Shown: piece after piece, positions 18,078 to 25,856 of the stretch | How the letters are laid out: the number at the start of each line of letters is the position of its first letter | Numbering within the stretch: position 1 is the stretch's first letter | NCBI GenBank assembly: GCA_046154695.1 | Contig: JBJXFI010000173.1 | Coordinates: 1 to 48,180 of the forward strand | Origin: DALYLB01 sp046154695 | GTDB taxonomy: Bacteria > Acidobacteriota > Blastocatellia > RBC074 | Direction: 5' to 3' | DNA: 48,180 nt | Translations under genes and position numbers: made by a program | The notes under the pieces: generated by a model | Databases searched by the model: none | What the model was told of the DNA's origin: nothing | Seen by the model: only the letters and a program-made list of their open reading frames with translations

Positions 18078-19499
18078 ATGTCGAAACTTCAAGACCATTT
18101 TCTCACCCGCCGTGAATTGCTGGAGCAGTGCGGCTTCGGTCTGGGCGCGCTCGCGCTGGCCCAGATCACCGGCGATCCGGCGTTCGCGCAGACCAAGAGC
18201 TTCGCCAATCCGCTGGCGCCCAAGCCCGCGCCGCATCCCGCGAAGGTCAGGCGCGTGATCCACCTGTTTATGAACGGGGGGCCGTCCCACGTGGACACGT
18301 TCGATCCCAAACCGGAACTCACCCGCATGGACGGCAGGATGCTCCCGGTGCATCTCAAGACGGAGCGCAAGACGGGCGCCGGCTTCGCCTCGCCCTGGAA
18401 GTTTCAGAAGCATGGGCAAAGCGGAATCGAGATCAGCGAGCTGTTTCCGCGCCTCGCCGAACACGCCGATGAATTGTGCGTGATCCGCTCGATGCATACG
18501 GAATTGCCGAATCACGAGCCGTCGTTTCTGATGATGAACTGCGGCGATGTTCGCCAGGTGCGCCCGAGCTTCGGCTCGTGGGTGACCTATGGACTGGGAA
18601 CCGAGAATCAGAACCTGCCGGGCTTCGTCGTCATGTGCCCGAACGGGTATCCGACCGTGGGGACGCAAAACTGGACGGCGGGCTTTCTGCCGGGCGCATA
18701 CCAGGGGACGTACATCGACACGAAAGAGACCGCGCTCGAGCGACTGATCGAGAACATCACGAACAGCGCAATCCCCCGCGAGCGGCAGCGCGAGCAGCTC
18801 GACCTGCTCTCCACGCTCAATCGCCGCTACCAGCGGCAGCGCCAGGACGAACCGCTGATCGAGGCGAATATTCAATCGTTCGAGCTGGCCTACAGAATGC
18901 AGGCCGAGGCCACGGACGCTTTCGACATCAGCCGGGAGCCGCGGAACATTCGCGCGATGTACGGCAATCATCTGTACGGGCGGCAGGTGTTGATGGCGCG
19001 GCGGCTGCTCGAACGCGGCGTGCGCGTCGTCCAGGTATGGCAGGGCAAGGCCCAGCCCTGGGACAACCACGACAACATTCTGCGCAATCACGGCAACCTC
19101 GCGCGCGAAACCGACCAGACGATCGCGGCGCTGCTGACCGATTTAAGGCAGCGCGGGATGCTCGACGACACGCTGGTGATCTGGGGCGGCGAGTTCGGAC
19201 GCACGCCGACCGTCGAGCTGATGGGCAATAAAAGCCGCGAAAGCTTCGGGCGCGACCATAACAATCATGGCTTTTCGATGTGGCTGGCCGGGGGCGGCGT
19301 GAAGCCCGGGACCGTTTACGGCGCGACGGATGAGTTTGGATTCAAGGCCGTCGAAAACCCGGTCCACGTTCACGACCTGCACGCGACCATCCTCCACCTG
19401 CTCGGTTTCGATCACGAGCAATTCACCTACCGCTACGCCGGGCGCGATTTTCGACTGACCGACGTCAGCGGCGTGGTCATCAAGGAAATATTGGCATAG
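18078..19499 (+). CDS. DUF1501 domain protein (exported sulfatase-like fold)
   Basis: The 473-residue protein begins with a twin-arginine-like leader (LTRRELLEQCGFGLGALALAQI) and then matches DUF1501: VIHLFMNGGPSHVDTFDPKPEL, SELFPRLAEHADELCVIRSMH, DNHDNILRNHGNLARETDQTIAALL and WGGEFGRTPTVE, with GRDHNNHGFSMWLAGGGVKPG near the end. The family shares the alkaline-phosphatase/sulfatase fold and is usually found next to PSD1 genes, as here. ATG 18078 was chosen because the leader starts there; AGGA lies about nine bases upstream. A longer form from 18012 would start before the leader and inside the repeat. The acylase gene starts 13 bp after its stop, so the two are probably co-transcribed. The substrate is unknown. 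Confidence 0.9.
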   Translation: MSKLQDHFLTRRELLEQCGFGLGALALAQITGDPAFAQTKSFANPLAPKPAPHPAKVRRVIHLFMNGGPSHVDTFDPKPELTRMDGRMLPVHLKTERKTGAGFASPWKFQKHGQSGIEISELFPRLAEHADELCVIRSMHTELPNHEPSFLMMNCGDVRQVRPSFGSWVTYGLGTENQNLPGFVVMCPNGYPTVGTQNWTAGFLPGAYQGTYIDTKETALERLIENITNSAIPRERQREQLDLLSTLNRRYQRQRQDEPLIEANIQSFELAYRMQAEATDAFDISREPRNIRAMYGNHLYGRQVLMARRLLERGVRVVQVWQGKAQPWDNHDNILRNHGNLARETDQTIAALLTDLRQRGMLDDTLVIWGGEFGRTPTVELMGNKSRESFGRDHNNHGFSMWLAGGGVKPGTVYGATDEFGFKAVENPVHVHDLHATILHLLGFDHEQFTYRYAGRDFRLTDVSGVVIKEILA

Positions 19500-19512
19500 A
19501 AACGGAGCGGAT

Positions 19513-21702
19513 ATGATGAAGAAGCCGAATGCCTGCCTCGCCCTCGCGTTGTGTTCCGCGGCCGCGGCCGCCGCGCTCTTCGGGAGCGGAAGCGGCGCCG
19601 CCGTCGTCTCCCCGCCGGGCGGCGGGCTCTCCGATCAGGTGACGATCCGGCGCGACACCTTCGGCGTGCCGCATATCCTCGCGCGGACGGAAGAGGCCGC
19701 GGCCTACGGCATGGGTTTCGCCCAGGCCGAGGATCATTTTCTGAAGATCGCGAGGGCCTATGTCGGCGCGCGCGGCGAGTCGGCGAAATATTTCGGGCAG
19801 GACGCGGATGCCGACTTCCTGCTGAAACAGTTCGACAACCTGGGCGCCTGCCGGAAGAATTTTTCGCAGCTCGATCCCCTGCTGCAAAAGATGTTTCGCG
19901 CCTATGCCGCCGGCCTCAACCGGTACGCCGAGCGTCACCGCGGCGAGCTGCCGGACTGGATCCCGGTCTTCGATGAATTCGACGTGCTGGCAAATATTCA
20001 CGAAGCCGCGATCAACGCGGCCAACGGCGCGGCGCGGCGGCTGCAGGCCAAATACGAGGGGAAGCCGCCGCAGCAGATCGGTCGATTGGGGACGGAGTTC
20101 GCCGCCGACCTCGAGGAGGCCGGCTCCAACGCCTTCGCCATCGGCCCGTCGCGCTCGGCCTCGGGCCATGCCATGCTGCTCGGCAACCCGCACCTGAACT
20201 GGTCGTCGCATTACTGGGAAGCTCACATCACCGTGCCGGGCAAGATCGACTTCTTCGGCTCGACCTTGCCGGGACTGCCGGCGCTCCGCGCGGGGTTCAA
20301 CGCGCACCTCGGCTTCGTGCAGACCAACAACGCGCCGGACATGGCCGATGTGTACGCGCTGAAGCTCTCCCCGGAAAGCCCGGATCGATACCTCTTCGAG
20401 GGCAGGCCGATGCCGCTCACCCGGCGCGAGGTTTCGGTCGAGATCAAAAACGCCGACGGATCCATGCGCGCGGAAACCAGGAGTTTCGAATACTCCCATC
20501 TCGGCCCGATCATCTATCGCACCAAGGAGCAGGCCTTCGCCTATCGCTCCACACAGCTCGATTCCTATCGCCACTTCGAGGGATTTTACCGGTTGAGCAA
20601 GGCCCGCAACCTCCGCGAGTGGATGGCCGTGATGAGGATGAATCTGTTGAACTATTCCAACTTCACCTATGCCGATGCCGCCGGAAACATACTCTATTTC
20701 TGGAACGCGCAACTGCCCCGGCGGGTGGACGACGGCATGAGTTACGACCTGGACGTGCCCGCAGAGACCGGCAAGTACGTCTGGCAATCGCTGCATCCGG
20801 TCGCGGACTTTCCGCAACTGCTCAACCCGCGGGGCGGTTACACGCAAAACTGCAACAATCCGCCCTGGTTCGCGTCCCTTCTCAACCCGCTCGATCCCGC
20901 GAAATACCCGTCCTATTTCGAGCGCGGCGAACTGGGCTTGCGCCCGCAGATGGCGCTGGAGATGCTTGAGAGCCAGGCGAAATTCTCCCTCGACGACGTC
21001 AAGCGGATGAAGTTCAACACGAAGATGCTGCTCGCCGATCGCGTCAAGTCCGATCTGGTCAAGGCCCTCAAGGCGGCGGCCGATCCATCCGATGATTTGC
21101 GGCGCGGGCTGGCGGTGATGGAGGCCTGGGACAACCGGGCGGCGGCGGAGAGCAAGGGCACGATGCTCTTCCTGCGGTTCTGGGACGGGTACGCGAATAC
21201 CGTCAAGCAGCCGTTCGCCACCGCCTGGGACAAGGCGAATCCGGGGAAAACGCCCGCCGGGCTGGCCGATTCCGCCGAAGCCCTAAAAGCCTTCACCGAC
21301 GCCGTGCAGTGGACGCGCAAGACCTTCGGCTCGGAATCCGTTGCCTGGGGCGAGGTGAATCGCTACCGGTTTCAGGGGATCGATCTGCCCGCCGATGGCG
21401 CGCCCGGCAATTACGGCATGTTTCGCGTGATGCGATACACGCCCCAGCCCGACGGCAAACGCGCCGCGGGCTGGATCGCGGCCGACAAACCGCTGGCCGG
21501 CTTCGGCGACGCCTGGGTCCTGGCGGTGGAATTCGCCCGGCCCGTGCGCGCGTATTCCATCCTCGCCTACGGACAGACCGCCGACCCGAGTTCCAGACAC
21601 AGCCGCGACCAGATCGAGCTCTACGCCCGGCACGAATACAAGAAGCTCTGGTTCACCGAGGCCGAGATCAAGGCCAACCTCGAACGAACGTATCGTCCGT
21701 AG
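19513..21702 (+). CDS. penicillin-acylase-family Ntn hydrolase, exported
   Basis: The 729-residue precursor has a signal peptide (residues about 7-30), an alpha-chain region (VTIRRDTFGVPHILA, GMGFAQAEDHF) and a beta-chain that should begin at the autocatalytic nucleophile S205 in the motif EEAGSNAFAIG. Later family motifs include GNPHLNW, GHLGFVQTNNAPDM-like residues (about 270-285) and NCNNPPW. In this family the precursor cleaves itself before the Ser, which becomes the catalytic N-terminal residue that hydrolyses amide bonds (penicillins, acyl-homoserine lactones, other N-acyl compounds). The exact substrate cannot be read from sequence. It follows DUF1501 by 13 bp with GGAGCGG upstream. 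Five bases after its stop begins the palindromic tandem repeat at 21708. Confidence 0.9.
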   Translation: MMKKPNACLALALCSAAAAAALFGSGSGAAVVSPPGGGLSDQVTIRRDTFGVPHILARTEEAAAYGMGFAQAEDHFLKIARAYVGARGESAKYFGQDADADFLLKQFDNLGACRKNFSQLDPLLQKMFRAYAAGLNRYAERHRGELPDWIPVFDEFDVLANIHEAAINAANGAARRLQAKYEGKPPQQIGRLGTEFAADLEEAGSNAFAIGPSRSASGHAMLLGNPHLNWSSHYWEAHITVPGKIDFFGSTLPGLPALRAGFNAHLGFVQTNNAPDMADVYALKLSPESPDRYLFEGRPMPLTRREVSVEIKNADGSMRAETRSFEYSHLGPIIYRTKEQAFAYRSTQLDSYRHFEGFYRLSKARNLREWMAVMRMNLLNYSNFTYADAAGNILYFWNAQLPRRVDDGMSYDLDVPAETGKYVWQSLHPVADFPQLLNPRGGYTQNCNNPPWFASLLNPLDPAKYPSYFERGELGLRPQMALEMLESQAKFSLDDVKRMKFNTKMLLADRVKSDLVKALKAAADPSDDLRRGLAVMEAWDNRAAAESKGTMLFLRFWDGYANTVKQPFATAWDKANPGKTPAGLADSAEALKAFTDAVQWTRKTFGSESVAWGEVNRYRFQGIDLPADGAPGNYGMFRVMRYTPQPDGKRAAGWIAADKPLAGFGDAWVLAVEFARPVRAYSILAYGQTADPSSRHSRDQIELYARHEYKKLWFTEAEIKANLERTYRP

Positions 21703-21707
21703 GCCCT

Positions 21708-21890
21708 CGTTCGGAGTTCCGCCTTCAGGCGGATATCTTCATATCTCAAATTGCCGCGTGAACGCGGAACTCCGAACGCGCGCCCGTTCAACTGTTTTGC
21801 CTTTTCCGCCTTCAGGCGGATACCTCCATATCTCAAATTGCCGCGTGAACGCGGAACTCCGAACGCGCGCCCGTTCAACTGTTTTGCCTT
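21708..21890. repeat. 87-bp tandem repeat with palindromic ends
   Basis: Two near-identical 87-bp units (starting at 21717 and 21804, differing at only two or three bases around GGATATCTTC/GGATACCTCC) are followed by a few bases of a third (TTCCGCCT). CGTTCGGAGTTCCGC (21708-21722) is repeated inverted at 21764-21778 and 21851-21865. The end sequence is shared with the long palindrome at 26263-26668 and the copy at 48016. It fills most of the gap between the acylase stop and the next ribosome-binding site. Confidence 0.85.
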
Positions 21891-21967
21891 TTCCGCCTCG
21901 ATCCTCTATTCTCGCGGCACCTTCAATTTACGATTTACAATCCAACACGCCAACATGGAGGAAGCCT

Positions 21968-23188
21968 ATGTCTGAGTCAATCAACCGTCGCAGTTTCATC
22001 GCTGGCGCGGGCAGCGTCGCCGGCGCGAGCCTGCTGACTGCAAAATCCTATGGGCGCGTCATCGGCGCCAATGAGCGCATACAGCTTGGAATCGTCGGCT
22101 CGGGCGGCCGCGGCCGGAGCGTGATGGGGTCCTTCAGGAAGTTTTCGGATCAGTGCGAATTCATACACGTATGCGATGTCTATGAACCGAACGTCGCCGC
22201 CGCGTTGAAGCTCTCCCGCGAGGGGGCCAGGTCCTCGGTCGATTACAAGGAACTGCTCGCGAACAAGGATGTCGTCGCCGTCCTCAACGCCACGCCCGAT
22301 CACTGGCATGCGAGCGTGCTGCTCGACGCGGTCGCCGCGGGCAAGGATGTCTACACCGAAAAGCCGTTTTCCTACTCGATCGAGCAGGGCGCGAAGATGG
22401 TCAAGGGCGTGCGCGCGACGAAACAGATCGTCCAGGTGGGCATGCAGCGACGCAGTTCCGAGGCCGTCCGCGGTGCGAAGAAGATCGTCGATGACGGCGT
22501 CCTCGGCGAGATCGTCATGGCCCGCGCCCAATGGTTCTGGAATCGCAAGCCGATGCCCCAAAAACTCCAGCTCGCCGGCAAGCTCGACTGGGAGCGCTTT
22601 CAGGGACCGGCAAAAAAACACGTTCCGCTCGATGAGCGGCGCTTCTTCCACTGGCGCAACTTCTTCGACTACAACGGCGGCCACCTGACCGATCAGGGCA
22701 CCCACCTGATGGACGTCATCCAGTGGTTCTGCAACCAGGGCAAGCCGCCCGTCTCGGCGGTCTGTCAGGGAGCCATCTACGTTCACAAGGGCGGCGACGT
22801 CCCCGATACCTTCAGCGCCGTCTATGAATACCCCTCGTTCCTCGCCACCTGGACGCTCTGCTACGGCAACTCCTACGAGGACAGCTGGAAGATCTTCCTG
22901 CAGGGCAAACAGGCGACGATGGTCCTCGATGACGACGGCTACCGCGTCTATCCCGAGCCCTGGAAGCGCCCCGAGATTCCGCCCCAGCCGATCCACGAAT
23001 ACAAGGGCGGCATCCCGACCGAGCCCCACGTGAGGAACTTCCTCGACTGCATCCGCTCGCGCCAGGAACCCAACGCCCCCGTCGAGGTCGGCCACAATGC
23101 CGTCAGCGCTCCCCACCTCGCCAACATTGCCCTGCGCGCGCAAAAGCGGGTGACGCTCGCCAGCGACGGAACGATCGCGAAGGCGTAA
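21968..23188 (+). CDS. twin-arginine-exported Gfo/Idh/MocA-family oxidoreductase
   Basis: The 406-residue protein starts with a Tat signal (NRRSFIAGAGSVAGASLLTA). The mature part opens with a Rossmann NAD(P)-binding motif GIVGSGGRG (residues 41-49) and continues with NATPDHWHA and the family's catalytic EKP motif (E131-K132-P133 in VYTEKPFSY). The C-terminal substrate-binding domain carries GGHLTDQGTHLMDVIQWF. Such proteins oxidise or reduce sugars, inositols and related polyols; members with a Tat leader are common in Acidobacteria and Planctomycetes. The start is fixed by GGAGG at 21957-21961, six bases before ATG. A longer in-frame reading from 21758 would be made of the tandem repeat and is rejected. 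It is separated from the acylase by repeats, so it is probably transcribed on its own. It ends convergent with the small gene at 23307. Confidence 0.92.
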   Translation: MSESINRRSFIAGAGSVAGASLLTAKSYGRVIGANERIQLGIVGSGGRGRSVMGSFRKFSDQCEFIHVCDVYEPNVAAALKLSREGARSSVDYKELLANKDVVAVLNATPDHWHASVLLDAVAAGKDVYTEKPFSYSIEQGAKMVKGVRATKQIVQVGMQRRSSEAVRGAKKIVDDGVLGEIVMARAQWFWNRKPMPQKLQLAGKLDWERFQGPAKKHVPLDERRFFHWRNFFDYNGGHLTDQGTHLMDVIQWFCNQGKPPVSAVCQGAIYVHKGGDVPDTFSAVYEYPSFLATWTLCYGNSYEDSWKIFLQGKQATMVLDDDGYRVYPEPWKRPEIPPQPIHEYKGGIPTEPHVRNFLDCIRSRQEPNAPVEVGHNAVSAPHLANIALRAQKRVTLASDGTIAKA

Positions 23189-23226
23189 CGATAGACGATC
23201 CTCCGAGTGCATGGCGGATAAAAAAC

Positions 23227-23261
23227 GGCAGGCCGTTGAGTTCCCATCTCAACGGCCTGCC
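23227..23261 (-). terminator. Rho-independent terminator for the small minus-strand gene
   Basis: A perfect 14-bp stem (GGCAGGCCGTTGAG, 23227-23240, paired with 23248-23261) has a 7-base loop. On the minus strand it is followed by GTTTTTTATCC, a T-run suited to termination of the gene at 23307-23585. Confidence 0.8.
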
Positions 23262-23266
23262 TGCGA

Positions 23267-23292
23267 TCGAGGTCACCCCCCGATGACCTCGA
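23267..23292 (+). terminator. second stem-loop at the convergent junction
   Basis: TCGAGGTCA (23267-23275) pairs with TGACCTCGA (23284-23292) around an 8-base C-rich loop. Only a weak T-rich stretch follows on the plus strand. With the neighbouring stem it probably ends transcription of the oxidoreductase gene. Confidence 0.5.
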
Positions 23293-23306
23293 ATTCGAAA
23301 AGGCTT

Positions 23307-23585
23307 TTATGCTACACGACGCGCCATCCCATGTTTTTCCAGGATGATCTGCTCAAACCCGCATACCGGACATGCATACATGTGATATGTCCCCCATTCA
23401 ATATCTGATTCCGGGTCCAACAGATTCCATAATGTCGCTCGCCCAACTCCTATCTTTCTGCTTCCCACATACTCCAACAGTCGCAATCGAGCAGCTCGCA
23501 GGGGAACCGCCCCCGCGGAACTGATCTGCGTGTCCGCACATTCCCGATTCGGGCAAAACAAATGTCTCGAAGTAGCGTTTGGCAT
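23307..23585 (-). CDS. small zinc-ribbon-like protein, function unknown
   Basis: The 92-residue protein is not recognised as a named family. It has four cysteines in two pairs, CPNREC (C11, C16) near the start and CPVCGFEQI (C72, C75) near the end, which would form a zinc-ribbon-like site. The middle is basic and leucine-rich (LRAARLRLLEYVGSRK). There is no signal peptide. The start is well supported: AGGAGGG lies five bases before ATG 23585. A sigma70-like promoter (23706-23734) lies about 120 bases upstream and a clear terminator follows. It is divergent from the MerR-like/sensor-kinase operon across an AT-rich region. The arrangement suggests a common regulator, but no function can be stated. 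Confidence 0.75.
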   Translation of the reverse strand: MPNATSRHLFCPNRECADTQISSAGAVPLRAARLRLLEYVGSRKIGVGRATLWNLLDPESDIEWGTYHMYACPVCGFEQIILEKHGMARRVA

Positions 23586-23705
23586 GGAACCCTCCTACTT
23601 TGATCATGCTCTACTCTTTACGGAGACGGTTTACCCACGAGACTAACCGTGCATTCCGCTGGTGATCTGTGTGTCAATCATTCAATTATCTTAGTTGATG
23701 AGCGA

Positions 23706-23734
23706 ATTGTACACATAACCATACTTCTTGTAAA
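23706..23734 (-). promoter_or_regulatory. sigma70-like promoter for the small Cys-pair gene
   Basis: On the minus strand, TTTACA (complement of 23729-23734) and TACAAT (complement of 23706-23711) are separated by exactly 17 bp. Each differs from consensus at one base. It would give a leader of about 115-120 nt before ATG 23585. Confidence 0.5.
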
Positions 23735-23837
23735 GATATATAACCGTATCCAGCAGAGTTCCTAAATACCACCTAAACCAATTAGTTCCAATACTTACAC
23801 TCTAATCGCAGTTATTCTTTATGGAGAAATTTCATTA

Positions 23838-23867
23838 TTGTCATAAATTCTTACAACATGATACACT
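23838..23867 (+). promoter_or_regulatory. possible promoter of the MerR-like/sensor-kinase operon
   Basis: TTGTCA (23838-23843) and TACACT (23862-23867) lie 18 bp apart in the AT-rich island, about 80 bp before ATG 23946. Confidence 0.4.
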
Positions 23868-23945
23868 GTTAGACGTCATACTTTCCCCTACCAACAAGAT
23901 ATAGAATAAAACCAACAGCTCTAGCAACGCAAACGTCTTCACCAT

Positions 23946-24443
23946 ATGAGCAGGCCGAGAAAAAAACAGAATCCAATCGAAAACGAAGCGGACCGGACCT
24001 ATACGCCGGCGGAAGTGTGTGAATTGTTCGATGTGGCGCGGACGACGCTGTTTCGATGGGAGGAGCAGGAAGAGATACCGAAGGCGGTGCGGAAAGGGGG
24101 AGAGCGCCTCTACACACAGGAGCATCTGCGCAGCATACAGGAATTAATGAGAAAGAGGCTGCGAGAAGAGATCAACGCGGCCAGCCGGTATCGTGCGGAT
24201 GAGGAGCATCCGACCTTCGATCAATTGGAAAGGTTGTGCCGGTTGGAATTCGTCTCTCCGGGGGAACAGAGGCATGGGTTGCAGACACTGTACGCGCTTT
24301 CAAAGCAGCGGGCGTTGAGCCAGAAGACGCTCGACCTGTTGATCAAGCTGGCGAGTCGCCGCCCGATTGGCGACTCGATGCGCGAAATGATCTGGAATCT
24401 GCTGTCCGCGCAGGATCAGTTGGCCAAGCGAGCGGGGGAGTAG
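23946..24443 (+). CDS. MerR-like winged-helix DNA-binding regulator
   Basis: The 165-residue protein has a MerR-type recognition region at about 18-68: YTPAEVCELFDVARTTLFRWEE, then RLYTQEHLRSIQEL. A helical C-terminal part (about 75-165) follows, with no recognisable ligand-binding cysteines. The spacing and RWE motif fit the excisionase/MerR helix-turn-helix group. No strong Shine-Dalgarno is seen before ATG 23946. It is the first gene of a plus-strand set with a PocR-like sensor kinase (45 bp downstream) and a response regulator, and probably controls its own promoter in the AT-rich island and the divergent small gene. Its C-terminal half could bind a partner protein rather than a small ligand. 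The DNA-binding role is fairly secure; the target and signal are inference. Confidence 0.75.
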   Translation: MSRPRKKQNPIENEADRTYTPAEVCELFDVARTTLFRWEEQEEIPKAVRKGGERLYTQEHLRSIQELMRKRLREEINAASRYRADEEHPTFDQLERLCRLEFVSPGEQRHGLQTLYALSKQRALSQKTLDLLIKLASRRPIGDSMREMIWNLLSAQDQLAKRAGE

Positions 24444-24488
24444 TGGGCTCCCGGGCGGCAAATTTGATGAGGCGCGCGAGGAGAGGTC

Positions 24489-25856
24489 ATGTTCACAGTC
24501 CAGGCGCGTGAATTGATCAAGGAGTTGCTGGAGTCCTTTGCGGCGGTGGGAAATTTTCCGGTGGCCTTCTATGAACGGGACGAGGAGGGTGGAACGATTC
24601 TCGTGGCGAAGGCGAATGAGGAGCATTTTCCCGCGCATTGCCAGAAGCTCTGGCACGTCAAGGATGGAAAGGATCGCTGCGGGCGGGACATGATCGACCG
24701 GGCGGCGGAGGGGTTTCAGCGGCAGGAGTCCCGGAAGATCCTCTGCCATGCGGGTCTGACCACGGAGGTACTTCCGGTCGTCATCGATGGAGAGACGGTG
24801 GCGGTCATCCAGTTCGGCGCCTATCTGGATGAGGAGACGCCGAAGGAGGATCGCCTGCGCGCGCATGAGCTGCTGATGGAAAAGCTGCAGGCGAATCCGC
24901 AGATGGCGGAGCGCGTGAGAGCCCTGTTGCTGGATGATGGCCTGCATGCCTCGATCGAGAGCCGGGACCTGCTGCGCAGGCTGCTTTCGCAGGTCGTGGA
25001 GCGGGTCGTCTATCGCCATCTGGTCGATTTCGACCATGACAACCGGATGCGGAAGCACCGGGAGTTCGTCGAGAAATCGGCCTATCACGATGTCCAGCTT
25101 CGGATGCAATCCGCCCTGGCGAACGCGGAAAATCACCTGGAAGACTTGAAGGATCCGTCGGTCAAGAACTGGTCGCTGATCGATTCGGCCAGGACGGTGG
25201 TCAAATCGATCGAATTGGCCAGCAACGTGGTCTTCAACCTGCGGCGGGGCGAATACCTTCCCGGCGACTACCGGTTCGAGCATTACGACCTCAGAAGAAT
25301 CCTGATGGACGCGATCTCGCTCGCGCATCCGATCGCCCAGCAGCGAAACATCGTGATTCTTGAAGAGATTTTCCCTGAATCGCTCGGGATCATGGTGCAG
25401 GTCTCCCAGGTCCACCTGCAGCAGGCGTTCAACAATCTGCTTCACAACGCGGTGAAGTATTCTCACCGGGCGCGCGAATATGGCGACCGCAACGTCACCG
25501 TGAAAGGGGCCTATAAGAATCAGGGCTATAGAATTCGCGTCTGCAATTACGGGGTGGGCATACTGGAAGAGGAGCGGGAGCTGATCTTCGAACCGGGGTA
25601 CAAGGGGAAATTACGGGAGAATGAGTATCGAACGGGCTCCGGGCATGGGCTGCCGCTGAGCAAACAGATCATCGAGCGCCACCAGGGAACGATCGAGGTC
25701 GCAAGCAACCCGGCGGGCGATTCGGAGAAGGACCCGAATTGCCCCTACGTGACGACATTCTCCATCTGGCTTCCGCTGACTCAACCCACCGCCCGGCAGC
25801 ATCCCGCGCACACGAAAGGAACTGAAGATGGAGAAGAAGACGGTCGCATGGATTGA
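24489..25856 (+). CDS. sensor histidine kinase with PocR-like sensory domain
   Basis: The 455-residue protein is soluble, with no membrane segment. Residues about 10-170 resemble the PocR sensory domain: conserved cysteines C51, C64 and C86, with ILCHAGL (84-90) followed by PVVIDGETVAVIQFGAYL. The middle section has a candidate phospho-acceptor H200 in SAYHDVQLRMQSALANAE. The C-terminal part is a HATPase_c domain with NNLLHNAVKYS (N box), VCNYGVGI (G1) and TGSGHGLPLSK (G2). The H box is degenerate compared with classic HisKA, so kinase activity is likely but not certain. PocR-type domains bind small ligands such as polyols, and the Cys/His set could also hold a metal or sense redox state. Its stop overlaps the start of the response regulator by 29 bp, strong evidence of coupled expression with its cognate partner. 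Confidence 0.82.
   Translation: MFTVQARELIKELLESFAAVGNFPVAFYERDEEGGTILVAKANEEHFPAHCQKLWHVKDGKDRCGRDMIDRAAEGFQRQESRKILCHAGLTTEVLPVVIDGETVAVIQFGAYLDEETPKEDRLRAHELLMEKLQANPQMAERVRALLLDDGLHASIESRDLLRRLLSQVVERVVYRHLVDFDHDNRMRKHREFVEKSAYHDVQLRMQSALANAENHLEDLKDPSVKNWSLIDSARTVVKSIELASNVVFNLRRGEYLPGDYRFEHYDLRRILMDAISLAHPIAQQRNIVILEEIFPESLGIMVQVSQVHLQQAFNNLLHNAVKYSHRAREYGDRNVTVKGAYKNQGYRIRVCNYGVGILEEERELIFEPGYKGKLRENEYRTGSGHGLPLSKQIIERHQGTIEVASNPAGDSEKDPNCPYVTTFSIWLPLTQPTARQHPAHTKGTEDGEEDGRMD

Larger units (their letters stand above)
23586..23945. other. AT-rich divergent intergenic island
   Basis: These 360 bases, especially 23640-23945, are far richer in A and T than anything around them. They hold promoter candidates on both strands (23706-23734 minus, 23838-23867 plus) and an imperfect inverted repeat TCATTCAA...TTGATGA near 23677-23702. 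No credible coding region was seen. Such composition is typical of strong or nucleoid-protein-regulated promoters and of acquired DNA. Confidence 0.7.

Noticed and set aside
21717..21890. Possible CRISPR array
   Set aside because: There are only two 87-bp units with no distinct spacers and no cas genes nearby; this is a tandem duplication of a palindromic repeat.
23841..24125. Minus-strand frame over the AT-rich island and MerR-like gene
   Set aside because: It overlaps the helix-turn-helix coding region in antisense, and its hydrophobic product arises from AT-rich sequence.
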